From contig NZ_CP009754.1 in assembly GCF_000772045.1 (NCBI RefSeq), positions 5,766,001 to 5,830,000 of the forward strand: a DNA stretch of 64,000 nt, in the 5' to 3' direction. Below, in pieces: positions 49,678 to 56,524 of the stretch. A program made the position numbers and the translations under genes. Below the pieces are notes generated by a model that was not told where the DNA came from, did not search any database, and was given only the letters and a program-made list of their open reading frames with translations. The DNA is from Streptomyces sp. CCM_MD2014 (GTDB taxonomy: Bacteria; Actinomycetota; Actinomycetes; Streptomycetales; Streptomycetaceae). Every line of letters begins with the position of its first letter. Within the stretch, counting starts at the first letter, position 1.

Positions 49678-49751
49678 TGGAGCGGGCGACGGGAATCGAA
49701 CCCGCGTAGCCAGTTTGGAAGACTGGGGCTCTACCATTGAGCTACGCCCGC
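49678..49751 (-). tRNA. tRNA-Gly (TCC anticodon)
   Basis: The reverse strand folds as a full cloverleaf: acceptor GCGGGCG/CGCCCGC, D arm TAGCTCAATGGTAGAGC, anticodon arm CCAGT-CTTCCAA-ACTGG with TCC, T arm GCGGGTTCGATTCCCGT, and encoded CCA. Its 3' 44 bp (apart from the last A) are duplicated at attL, so this is the integration target. The gene was kept whole because the element supplies the 3' end. Confidence 0.97.
49679..49722 (-). repeat. attR: 44-bp repeat within tRNA-Gly
   Basis: Identical to 40146-40189. The match ends at 49722/40189 on one side and 49679/40146 on the other, so crossover lies inside the anticodon-to-acceptor part of the tRNA. Confidence 0.93.
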
Positions 49752-49914
49752 ACAGCACGCGCCGCAGGTCGGTGACCGCGGCACTGCACGCATCGTAGCG
49801 GGTCGTCCCCCCTCACCGCACACCCCTTCCGGTCCGCGCCGGACCTTCACGGGCGCCCGGGAAACTCTGCGGCCCCCGGTGCCCGGCTGCATGTACCCTC
49901 TGTGTCGCACCAGA

Positions 49915-49991
49915 CGGGGTGTGGCGCAGCTTGGTAGCGCGTCCGCTTTGGGAGCGGAAGGCCGTGGGTTCAAATCCCGCCACCCCGACCA
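49915..49991 (+). tRNA. tRNA-Pro (TGG anticodon)
   Basis: The plus strand folds as acceptor CGGGGTG/CACCCCG, D arm GGCGCAGCTTGGTAGCGC, anticodon arm TCCGC-TTTGGGA-GCGGA with TGG, T arm CGTGGGTTCAAATCCCGCC, and an encoded ACCA end. It lies between the element and the trigger factor gene, on the opposite strand to tRNA-Gly. Confidence 0.96.
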
Positions 49992-50017
49992 CCGGCCGAT
50001 CACCGGGTGATCGCCTT

Positions 50018-50046
50018 TTGGGCCGTGTAGTCGCTGCCGTTACTAT
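50018..50046 (+). promoter_or_regulatory. probable promoter of tig
   Basis: TTGGGC (50018-50023) and TACTAT (50041-50046) are 17 bp apart, a sigma-70/HrdB-type match about 115 bp before the tig start and just after tRNA-Pro. Confidence 0.4.
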
Positions 50047-50159
50047 GCAAGCTGCACGCCCGTGTGTCTCAGCGTCTGAAGTCTCCGGGCGGCGAAATTT
50101 GCCGGACACTCTCTGGTTCCGGCAGAACCCAAGAAGTCAGCCACCAAGGAGACCGAACC

Positions 50160-51563
50160 GTGAAGAGCGCCGTGGAGACCCTGAACCCGACCCGGGTTCG
50201 GCTCACTGTCGAGGTGCCCTTCGAGGAGCTCAAGGACAGCCTCGACGCGGCGTACAAGAAGATCAACCAGCAGGTCACGGTGAAGGGCTTCCGCAAGGGC
50301 AAGATCCCGGCCCGGGTCATCGACCAGCGGTTCGGCCGCGGTGCGGTTCTGGAGGAGGCGGTCAACGACGCGCTTCCCAAGTTCTACACCGACGCGGTCA
50401 ACGAGGCCGAGCTGAACCCGCTCGGCCAGCCCGAGGTCGACATCACGGAGCTGAAGGACGGCGAGACGCTGAACTTCACCGCCGAGGTCGACATCCGCCC
50501 CTCCATCGAGATCCCGGACTACTCCGGCATCGAGGTCGAGGTCGACGCCGTCGAGGTCACCGACGAGGACGTCGAGAAGTCCGTGGAGCAGCTGCGCGAG
50601 CGCTTCGCCTCCACCTCCCCGGTCGAGCGCGCCGCCGCCGAGGGCGACGTGGTCACCATCGACCTGCAGGCCAAGGTCGACGGCGAGGTCCTGGAGGACG
50701 GCGTCGCCGACGGCGTCTCCTACACCATCGGCTCCGGCGAGCTGCTGGACGGCATCGACGACGCCGTGAAGGGCCTGGAGGCCGGTGGCGAGGCCACCTT
50801 CACCTCCGAGCTCAAGGGCGGCTCGGCGGCCGGCAAGGAGGCCGAGGTCACCGTCAAGGTCACCCAGGTCGCCGCGCGCGAGCTGCCCGAGCTGGACGAC
50901 GACTTCGCGCAGCTCGCGTCGGAGTTCGACACGCTGGACGAGCTCAAGGCCGACAGCCGCAAGCGCCTCGAGAACATGAAGCAGTACGACCAGGCCACCC
51001 AGGCCCAGGAGCGCGTGCTGGACAAGCTGCTCGAGCTGGTCGAGGTCCCGGTCCCCGAGAAGCTCCTCGAGGACGAGATCAACACCCGCAAGCACAACCT
51101 CGAGCACCACCAGCTCGGCCAGATGGGTCTCGACCTGGAGAAGTACCTGGAGCTCCAGGGCAAGACCGCCGAGGAGTTCGAGACCGAGACCCGTGAGGCC
51201 GCGGTCAAGGGCATCAAGACCCAGTTCGTCCTCGACGAGCTGGTCAAGCAGGAGAAGCTCAACGTCAGCCAGGAAGAGCTGACCGAGCACCTCATGCGCC
51301 GCGCCGCCTCCTCCGGCATGTCCCCCGACCAGTTCGCCCAGGCCGTCGTCGAGCAGGGCCAGGTTCCGCTCCTCGTCGGCGAGGTCGCCCGCGGCAAGGC
51401 CCTGGCCTCCGTGGTCGAGAAGGCCACGGTCAAGGACACCAACGGCGAGATCGTCGACCTGGACGACGAGGAGGACGAGGAGACGGAGGCCGCCGAGGCC
51501 GCCGCCGAGTCCACCGACGCCGAGAAGGCCGACGACAAGGCCGAGGAGAAGACCGAGGGCTGA
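50160..51563 (+). CDS. tig: trigger factor
   Basis: The GTG at 50160 follows AAGGAGA; the 32 codons of open frame before it lack family similarity. The 467-residue ribosome-bound chaperone has an N-terminal domain with the ribosome-docking signature GFRKGKIPARVIDQRFG, an FKBP-type prolyl isomerase domain (EGDVVTIDLQAKVDGEVLED to about residue 240) and a helical C-terminal cradle. The last 45 residues form an acidic Asp/Glu/Ala tail (DDEEDEETEAAEAAAE), as in actinobacterial homologues. It precedes the clpP operon. Confidence 0.96.
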   Translation: MKSAVETLNPTRVRLTVEVPFEELKDSLDAAYKKINQQVTVKGFRKGKIPARVIDQRFGRGAVLEEAVNDALPKFYTDAVNEAELNPLGQPEVDITELKDGETLNFTAEVDIRPSIEIPDYSGIEVEVDAVEVTDEDVEKSVEQLRERFASTSPVERAAAEGDVVTIDLQAKVDGEVLEDGVADGVSYTIGSGELLDGIDDAVKGLEAGGEATFTSELKGGSAAGKEAEVTVKVTQVAARELPELDDDFAQLASEFDTLDELKADSRKRLENMKQYDQATQAQERVLDKLLELVEVPVPEKLLEDEINTRKHNLEHHQLGQMGLDLEKYLELQGKTAEEFETETREAAVKGIKTQFVLDELVKQEKLNVSQEELTEHLMRRAASSGMSPDQFAQAVVEQGQVPLLVGEVARGKALASVVEKATVKDTNGEIVDLDDEEDEETEAAEAAAESTDAEKADDKAEEKTEG

Positions 51564-51592
51564 TCCCCTCGCGCCGTTCCCGACGGATGTGA

Positions 51593-51627
51593 AACGGGCC
51601 CCGGACGTTCCGACGCCGGGGCCCGTT
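51593..51627 (+). terminator. terminator of tig
   Basis: A 12-bp perfect stem (AACGGGCCCCGG and complement) with an 11-nt loop, about 30 bp after the tig stop. It separates tig from the clpP operon. Confidence 0.9.
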
Positions 51628-51658
51628 CGTCGTACGGCCGGACATCCCACCCAGGGGT

Positions 51659-51723
51659 GCGGGGCTGTATCGATGTGCGGCTCCGCCGCGCGGGCGCGAT
51701 CAACCACGACGGACCCGCGCCCG
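51659..51723 (+). repeat. 65-bp dispersed intergenic repeat, copy 2
   Basis: Differs at three positions from the copy at 24884-24948 and has the same orientation. It lies between the tig terminator and the clpP1 promoter, so it is unlikely to be translated. Confidence 0.8.
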
Positions 51724-51782
51724 GCGACGAGCGCGCACCCCGACGGCGAGACCCCGCATCCGCACCCGCACCCTGCGTACCG

Positions 51783-51799
51783 CTACGCCCCCGGCGAAC
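51783..51799. promoter_or_regulatory. ClgR-like box upstream of clpP1
   Basis: CTACGCCCCCGGCGAAC has the CGC-N5-GCG spacing with the GCGAAC arm described for the ClgR activator of actinobacterial clp genes; the left arm is weaker. It sits about 145 bp before the chosen clpP1 start, consistent with ClgR activation of the clpP1-clpP2 operon known in S. lividans. Confidence 0.5.
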
Positions 51800-51941
51800 A
51801 CCCGCGGAACCGGGATGGCACCGCAGGGTCACCGCGTTAGGGTCCATGAATACGAGGGCAGGGGAGTCCCCGAAAGCGGCTCCAGCCCCGCAGGGAAACG
51901 TGAGACGGCCCGGCGCCGTCGTAAGACGAGCAGGTGGATAC

Positions 51942-52559
51942 GTGACGAATCTGATGCCCTCAGCCGCCGGCGAGCCCTCCATCGGTGGCGGCCTCGGCGA
52001 CCAGGTCTACAACCGACTGCTCGGCGAGCGGATCATCTTCCTCGGCCAGCCGGTCGACGACGACATCGCCAACAAGATCACCGCGCAGCTGCTGCTCCTT
52101 GCCGCCGACCCGGACAAGGACATCTTCCTGTACATCAACAGCCCGGGCGGTTCGATCACGGCCGGCATGGCGATCTACGACACCATGCAGTTCATCAAGA
52201 ACGACGTGGTGACGATCGCGATGGGTCTCGCGGCCTCCATGGGACAGTTCCTGCTCAGCGCGGGCACCCCCGGCAAGCGCTTCGCGCTGCCGAACGCCGA
52301 GATCCTCATCCACCAGCCCTCCGCCGGCCTCGCCGGTTCGGCCTCGGACATCAAGATCCACGCCGAGCGACTGCTGCACACCAAGAAGCGCATGGCCGAG
52401 CTGACCTCCCAGCACACCGGCCAGACGGTCGAGCAGATCACCCGCGACTCGGACCGCGACCGCTGGTTCGACGCCTTCGAGGCCAAGGAGTACGGCCTCA
52501 TCGACGACGTCATCCCCACGGCCGCCGGCATGCCGGGCGGCGGTGGCACGGGCGCCTGA
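51942..52559 (+). CDS. clpP1: ATP-dependent Clp protease proteolytic subunit 1
   Basis: The start is taken at GTG 51942 (VTNLMPSAAGEPSIGGGLG), 205 residues; an ATG at 51846 would add 32. Catalytic triad is S99 in GLAASMGQ, H124 in ILIHQPSAG and D173 in RDRWFD. ClpP1 and ClpP2 form a mixed double-ring protease with ClpX or ClpC. Streptomyces clpP1 is needed for normal aerial growth and is activated by ClgR. ClpP2 follows 50 bp downstream. Confidence 0.95.
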   Translation: MTNLMPSAAGEPSIGGGLGDQVYNRLLGERIIFLGQPVDDDIANKITAQLLLLAADPDKDIFLYINSPGGSITAGMAIYDTMQFIKNDVVTIAMGLAASMGQFLLSAGTPGKRFALPNAEILIHQPSAGLAGSASDIKIHAERLLHTKKRMAELTSQHTGQTVEQITRDSDRDRWFDAFEAKEYGLIDDVIPTAAGMPGGGGTGA

Positions 52560-52609
52560 GCCATCCCCCGCCCCGAGCCGACCGCCTCAGCCCCTTTACA
52601 GGAGACACT

Positions 52610-53323
52610 GTGAACGACTTCCCCGGCAGCGGCCTGTACGACCGCATGCAGGCCACGCAGGACATGCGCGCCGCCGCTTCCCAGGGCCGCTACACCGGCC
52701 CGACCGCCGAGTCCCGCTACGTGATCCCGCGCTTCGTCGAGCGCACCTCGCAGGGCGTGCGCGAGTACGACCCGTACGCGAAGCTCTTCGAGGAGCGCGT
52801 GATCTTCCTCGGCGTCCAGATCGACGACGCCTCCGCCAACGACGTCATGGCGCAGCTGCTGTGCCTGGAGTCGATGGACCCCGACCGGGACATCTCGATC
52901 TACATCAACAGCCCCGGCGGCTCCTTCACCGCGCTCACGGCCATCTACGACACGATGCAGTACGTGAAGCCGGACATCCAGACGGTCTGCATGGGCCAGG
53001 CCGCCTCGGCCGCCGCCGTCCTGCTGGCCGCCGGTACGCCGGGCAAGCGCATGGCGCTGCCGAACGCCCGCGTCCTGATCCACCAGCCGTACAGCGAGAC
53101 CGGCCGCGGCCAGGTCTCCGACCTGGAGATCGCCGCCAACGAGATCCTGCGGATGCGCTCGCAGCTGGAGGAGATGCTGGCCAAGCACTCCACCACGCCG
53201 GTCGAGAAGATCCGCGACGACATCGAGCGCGACAAGATCCTCACGGCCGAGGACTCGCTGAGCTACGGCCTGATCGACCAGATCATCACCACCCGGAAGA
53301 TGGACAACTCCTCTCTCCGCTAG
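52610..53323 (+). CDS. clpP2: ATP-dependent Clp protease proteolytic subunit 2
   Basis: GTG start five bases after AGGAG; 237 residues. A 55-residue N-terminal extension precedes the core (RYVIPRFVERTSQGVREYDP). Triad residues are S133 in GQAASAAAV, H158 in VLIHQPYSE and D208 in RDKIL. The partner ClpP1 ring is encoded directly upstream, so the two are made together. A hairpin separates it from clpX. Confidence 0.95.
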   Translation: MNDFPGSGLYDRMQATQDMRAAASQGRYTGPTAESRYVIPRFVERTSQGVREYDPYAKLFEERVIFLGVQIDDASANDVMAQLLCLESMDPDRDISIYINSPGGSFTALTAIYDTMQYVKPDIQTVCMGQAASAAAVLLAAGTPGKRMALPNARVLIHQPYSETGRGQVSDLEIAANEILRMRSQLEEMLAKHSTTPVEKIRDDIERDKILTAEDSLSYGLIDQIITTRKMDNSSLR

Positions 53324-53349
53324 GCGGGAGGCTGTATCGTCTGCCGCTC

Positions 53350-53395
53350 CTTGGCACGGTTTGACGCGATTCACGTCAAAGCGAACCGTGCCAAG
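53350..53395. terminator. hairpin between clpP2 and clpX
   Basis: Perfect 12-bp arms (CTTGGCACGGTT and complement) plus an inner TGACG/CGTCA pairing. It probably terminates the clpP operon, but the long, not very GC-rich stem could also be a regulatory palindrome for clpX. Confidence 0.65.
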
Positions 53396-53514
53396 GGGGG
53401 CCCGGACGAGGGGCCCGGCAAGGTACCGTCGGACATAAGGCAGCACCAGGAGTCCGCCCGCCGTTGACGTGACGTCGGCGTACGGGAGTCTCCCAGGCGA
53501 AGGGGAAGCACACC

Positions 53515-54801
53515 GTGGCACGCATCGGTGACGGCGGCGATCTGCTCAAGTGCTCGTTCTGCGGAAAGAGCCAGAAGCAGGTCAAGAAGCTCATCGCAGG
53601 GCCCGGTGTGTACATCTGCGACGAGTGCATCGACCTCTGCAACGAGATCATCGAGGAAGAACTGGCGGAGACCAGCGAGGTGCGCTGGGAGGAGCTCCCG
53701 AAGCCCCGCGAGATCTACGAGTTCCTCGAGAGTTATGTAGTCGGCCAGGAGGCGGCCAAGAAGGCCCTCTCCGTCGCGGTGTACAACCACTACAAGCGGG
53801 TCCAGGCCGGCGAGAACGGCGGCGCCCAGGGCCGCGAGGACGCCATCGAGTTGGCGAAGTCCAACATCCTCCTGCTGGGCCCCACGGGCTCCGGCAAGAC
53901 CCTCCTCGCCCAGACCCTCGCCCGCATGCTGAACGTCCCGTTCGCGATCGCCGACGCGACGGCGCTCACCGAGGCGGGGTACGTCGGCGAGGACGTCGAA
54001 AACATCCTGCTGAAGCTGATCCAGGCCGCCGACTACGACGTCAAGAAGGCCGAGACCGGGATCATCTACATCGACGAGATCGACAAGGTCGCGCGGAAGA
54101 GTGAAAACCCCTCCATCACGCGCGACGTGTCCGGCGAGGGCGTCCAGCAGGCCCTGCTGAAGATCCTCGAGGGCACCACCGCCTCCGTCCCGCCGCAGGG
54201 CGGTCGCAAGCACCCGCACCAGGAGTTCATCCAGATCGACACGACGAACGTCCTGTTCATCGTGGGCGGCGCCTTCGCGGGCCTGGAGAAGATCATCGAG
54301 GGCCGGGCCGGCGCCAAGGGCATCGGCTTCGGCGCGCAGATCCGCTCCAAGCGGGAGATCGAGTCCAAGGACCAGTTCGAGCAGGTCATGCCGGAGGACC
54401 TGGTCAAGTTCGGCATGATCCCCGAGTTCATCGGCCGACTGCCCGTCATCACCTCGGTCCACAACCTCGACCGCGAGGCGCTCCTCCAGATCCTGGTCGA
54501 GCCGCGCAACGCGCTGGTCAAGCAGTACGAGCGCCTCTTCGAACTCGACGGTGTCGAGCTGGACTTCGAGCGCGGGGCCCTGGAGGCCATCGCCGACCAG
54601 GCCATCCTCCGCCAGACCGGAGCGCGCGGCCTGCGCGCCATCATGGAGGAAGTCCTCCAGGGCGTGATGTACGAGGTCCCGTCCCGCAAGGACGTCGCCC
54701 GCGTCGTCATCACCGCCGACGTGGTCCTCTCCAACGTCAACCCGACGCTGATCCCGCGGGATTCGCGGGGACGCGGCTCGGGCGAGCAGAAGACGGCGTA
54801 G
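53515..54801 (+). CDS. clpX: Clp protease ATPase subunit ClpX
   Basis: GTG start with AGGGGAAG upstream; 428 residues. The N-terminal zinc domain has C13/C16 and C35/C38 (CSFCGKSQ and YICDECID). AAA+ motifs are GPTGSGKT (about 122-129), IIYIDEIDKVAR, the pore loop GYVGED and sensor region RQTGARGLRAIME. ClpX unfolds substrates and feeds them to ClpP1P2. It has its own upstream region of 190 bp, so it may be transcribed separately from clpP1-clpP2. Confidence 0.96.
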   Translation: MARIGDGGDLLKCSFCGKSQKQVKKLIAGPGVYICDECIDLCNEIIEEELAETSEVRWEELPKPREIYEFLESYVVGQEAAKKALSVAVYNHYKRVQAGENGGAQGREDAIELAKSNILLLGPTGSGKTLLAQTLARMLNVPFAIADATALTEAGYVGEDVENILLKLIQAADYDVKKAETGIIYIDEIDKVARKSENPSITRDVSGEGVQQALLKILEGTTASVPPQGGRKHPHQEFIQIDTTNVLFIVGGAFAGLEKIIEGRAGAKGIGFGAQIRSKREIESKDQFEQVMPEDLVKFGMIPEFIGRLPVITSVHNLDREALLQILVEPRNALVKQYERLFELDGVELDFERGALEAIADQAILRQTGARGLRAIMEEVLQGVMYEVPSRKDVARVVITADVVLSNVNPTLIPRDSRGRGSGEQKTA

Positions 54802-54811
54802 CCGCAAGGAG

Positions 54812-54845
54812 GAGGCCGCCCCCGACATCTGCCGGGGGCGGCCTC
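54812..54845 (+). terminator. terminator of clpX
   Basis: Perfect 13-bp stem (GAGGCCGCCCCCG and complement) around an 8-nt loop, starting 10 bp after the stop. Confidence 0.9.
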
Positions 54846-54872
54846 GTCCTGTGCAGGTGTGTGCCTGATTTC

Positions 54873-55148
54873 TTATGCCCACGAACAGGCGGTCTTCGCT
54901 ATGCTGGCCTTTACCTTGAGGGAGACGAGCCCCGTGTAGCACATCGCGTTCGGCTTAGCATGACCGGCGATGTCTATGAGGTGAGGCCAGCCACAGGCAC
55001 TGACTACCCCGGGCCCAACGATGTACCCGTGGCTGCTTACTACGCCAGTGCACTGTCCGACTGAGGCGGACGCGGGCGCTGCCGTTGCCAGAGGGATGGC
55101 TACTCCCGCAGCAGTGAGGCCGGCTACGGCAAGTGCTCGCTTAAGCAT
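54873..55148 (-). CDS. small secreted four-cysteine protein (91 aa)
   Basis: The ATG at 55148 follows AGGAG by six bases. The 91-residue product has a clear signal peptide (KRALAVAGLTAAGVAIPLAT, cleavage near ASASVG) and a mature part of about 55 residues with four cysteines (VGQC, VSAC, NAMC, KTAC), enough for two disulphides. It lacks the chaplin repeat and I recognise no family. The patch is less GC-rich than the flanking housekeeping genes, suggesting later acquisition. Candidates are a small antimicrobial-like or surface protein; function unknown. Confidence 0.75.
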   Translation of the reverse strand: MLKRALAVAGLTAAGVAIPLATAAPASASVGQCTGVVSSHGYIVGPGVVSACGWPHLIDIAGHAKPNAMCYTGLVSLKVKASIAKTACSWA

Positions 55149-55352
55149 GGAGGAACTCCTCGATCGATTCACGGTCATGACCATGACCGCGACGGTGCGT
55201 TACAGGAGGCCGACGGAGTGTGTGTCCTTCTTGGTCGCTAGCGTCACGAACGACGCTCGATATCAGTCAACTTGTGCGCGCCCTTGGTGCAAGATGAGCA
55301 ACCGTTTCAGTGTTCGGCGGCGCCTGGCGTGCAACTCCGGCAACCACGTATG
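55149..55352. other. promoter-side gap of the secreted protein gene
   Basis: This gap, comparatively A/T-rich, separates the small secreted protein gene from the terminator of the proline-rich gene. It should contain the promoter of the secreted protein gene. I see no further gene. Confidence 0.4.
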
Positions 55353-55385
55353 CGGAGGGGCCCGGCGACTGACCGGGCCCCTCCG
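55353..55385 (-). terminator. terminator of the proline/tyrosine-rich membrane protein gene
   Basis: Perfect 13-bp stem (CGGAGGGGCCCGG and complement) with a 7-nt loop, 18 bp downstream of the minus-strand stop. Confidence 0.88.
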
Positions 55386-55402
55386 TTGTGCCGTACGCGT
55401 CG

Positions 55403-56386
55403 TCAGGACTTGACGCGGACCTCGTCGCGCAGCTTCGTCGTGATGTCGATCGCGGTCTCCTTGTTCACTCCAGTACCGGAGTTGTCGCCCGGCGAGACCA
55501 TGGCGATGGTGCTGTAGTCGGCCCAGGCGCAGAACCAGTCGGTCGACTCCTTCTTGGTGAGCGCGTTGGTGGCCTTGGTCGACTGGCACTTGGCGACGGC
55601 GCCGTCGATCTCGACCTCCTCGGGCTCGCCGACCAGTTCGGCGTTCTGCATGCCGCCGGTGTCGCTGGTGGAGCTCTCCTTGACTTCCTTCTGGATGTTG
55701 GCGAAGAACTTGTCCAGGACCGCCTGGGGCTCGGCGATCTCGCCGTAACCGCCGATCATCGTGATGCCCTTGGCGGTCAGCAGCTCCGACTTGTCGGGGA
55801 GGGTAGACGGATCCTCCGGGTCGTAGCCGCTGAGGTCGGCGGTCGACCACTGCCCGATCACGGCCGTGCCGTTCTTGACGCCGCTCTTCTCCATGTCCTT
55901 GGCGGTGTCGGAGTCGCTGCCCTCCTGGCCCTTGACCTTCGTGTACTCACCCAGCGCCTTCGCGGGCGTCGTCAGCTTGTGGGCGCCGTCGTCCTCCAGG
56001 CCGCCCGCGCCGCCGCCTCCGCCGAATACGAAGTACGCACCCACGCCGATCGCCGCCACGACGGCGACCGCGCCGATGATCAGGCCGGTCTTCTTCTTGC
56101 CGCCGCCCGGTGCGGGGGGCTGGGGCATGCCGTAGGGCTGCTGGCCGTAGGGCGGCTGCTGGCCGTACGGGGCCTGCTGGCCGTAGGGCGGGGCCTGCGG
56201 CGGGACGCCGCCCGGCTGGGGCTGCTGCGGGTAGCCGTAGCCCGGCTGAGGCGGGGGCGTCTGCTGGGGGTAGCCGTAGCCGGGCTGGGGGGCCTGAGGC
56301 GGCTGCTGGCCGTACGGGCCCGGCTGGCCGTACGGTCCGGGCTGCTGGGGCTGCCCGCCGTACGGGCCCGGCTGGTTGTGACTCAT
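55403..56386 (-). CDS. Pro/Gln/Tyr-rich membrane protein (327 aa)
   Basis: The first 95 residues are PYGQQP-type repeats (QPGPYGQPGPYGQQPP), typical of cytoplasmic intrinsically disordered leaders in actinobacteria. One membrane helix (TGLIIGAVAVVAAIGVGAYF) is followed by a folded extracytoplasmic domain of about 200 residues with two cysteines (KCQSTK and WFCAWAD), probably a disulphide. The family is conserved next to valS in Streptomyces as I recall. Function unknown. It is divergent from valS. Confidence 0.85.
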   Translation of the reverse strand: MSHNQPGPYGGQPQQPGPYGQPGPYGQQPPQAPQPGYGYPQQTPPPQPGYGYPQQPQPGGVPPQAPPYGQQAPYGQQPPYGQQPYGMPQPPAPGGGKKKTGLIIGAVAVVAAIGVGAYFVFGGGGGAGGLEDDGAHKLTTPAKALGEYTKVKGQEGSDSDTAKDMEKSGVKNGTAVIGQWSTADLSGYDPEDPSTLPDKSELLTAKGITMIGGYGEIAEPQAVLDKFFANIQKEVKESSTSDTGGMQNAELVGEPEEVEIDGAVAKCQSTKATNALTKKESTDWFCAWADYSTIAMVSPGDNSGTGVNKETAIDITTKLRDEVRVKS

Positions 56387-56524
56387 TTCTGGGTTCCCCC
56401 TCGGATGCTTTACGTGGTTCTGACATCCTGACTCAAGCCTGGCGTGCGCAGGTCACCGGGGGCCGCACCGTTACAGAAGAAACGCGTTTCGGGACAGCGC
56501 CGTGACGCCCGTAAACTGACCCCC

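Larger units (their letters stand above)
40146..49722. mobile_element. integrated AICE of about 9.5 kb (pSAM2-type) in tRNA-Gly(TCC)
   Basis: Boundaries are 44-bp direct repeats, with the intact tRNA gene at the right. Gene order is: small ORF, structured noncoding region, GNAT, GntR/KorSA-like, Pra-like, FtsK-like Tra, DUF2637 SpdB-like, two small transfer/spread proteins, zinc-ribbon ORF, C5 methyltransferase, RepSA-like, Xis, Int. This matches actinomycete integrative and conjugative elements, which excise, replicate by rolling circle and transfer double-stranded DNA with a single Tra. All core modules look intact, so the element may be active. Confidence 0.93.

Noticed and set aside
56400..56524. 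T-box leader for valS
   Set aside because: No specifier stem, T-box sequence or antiterminator is visible in the short gap.
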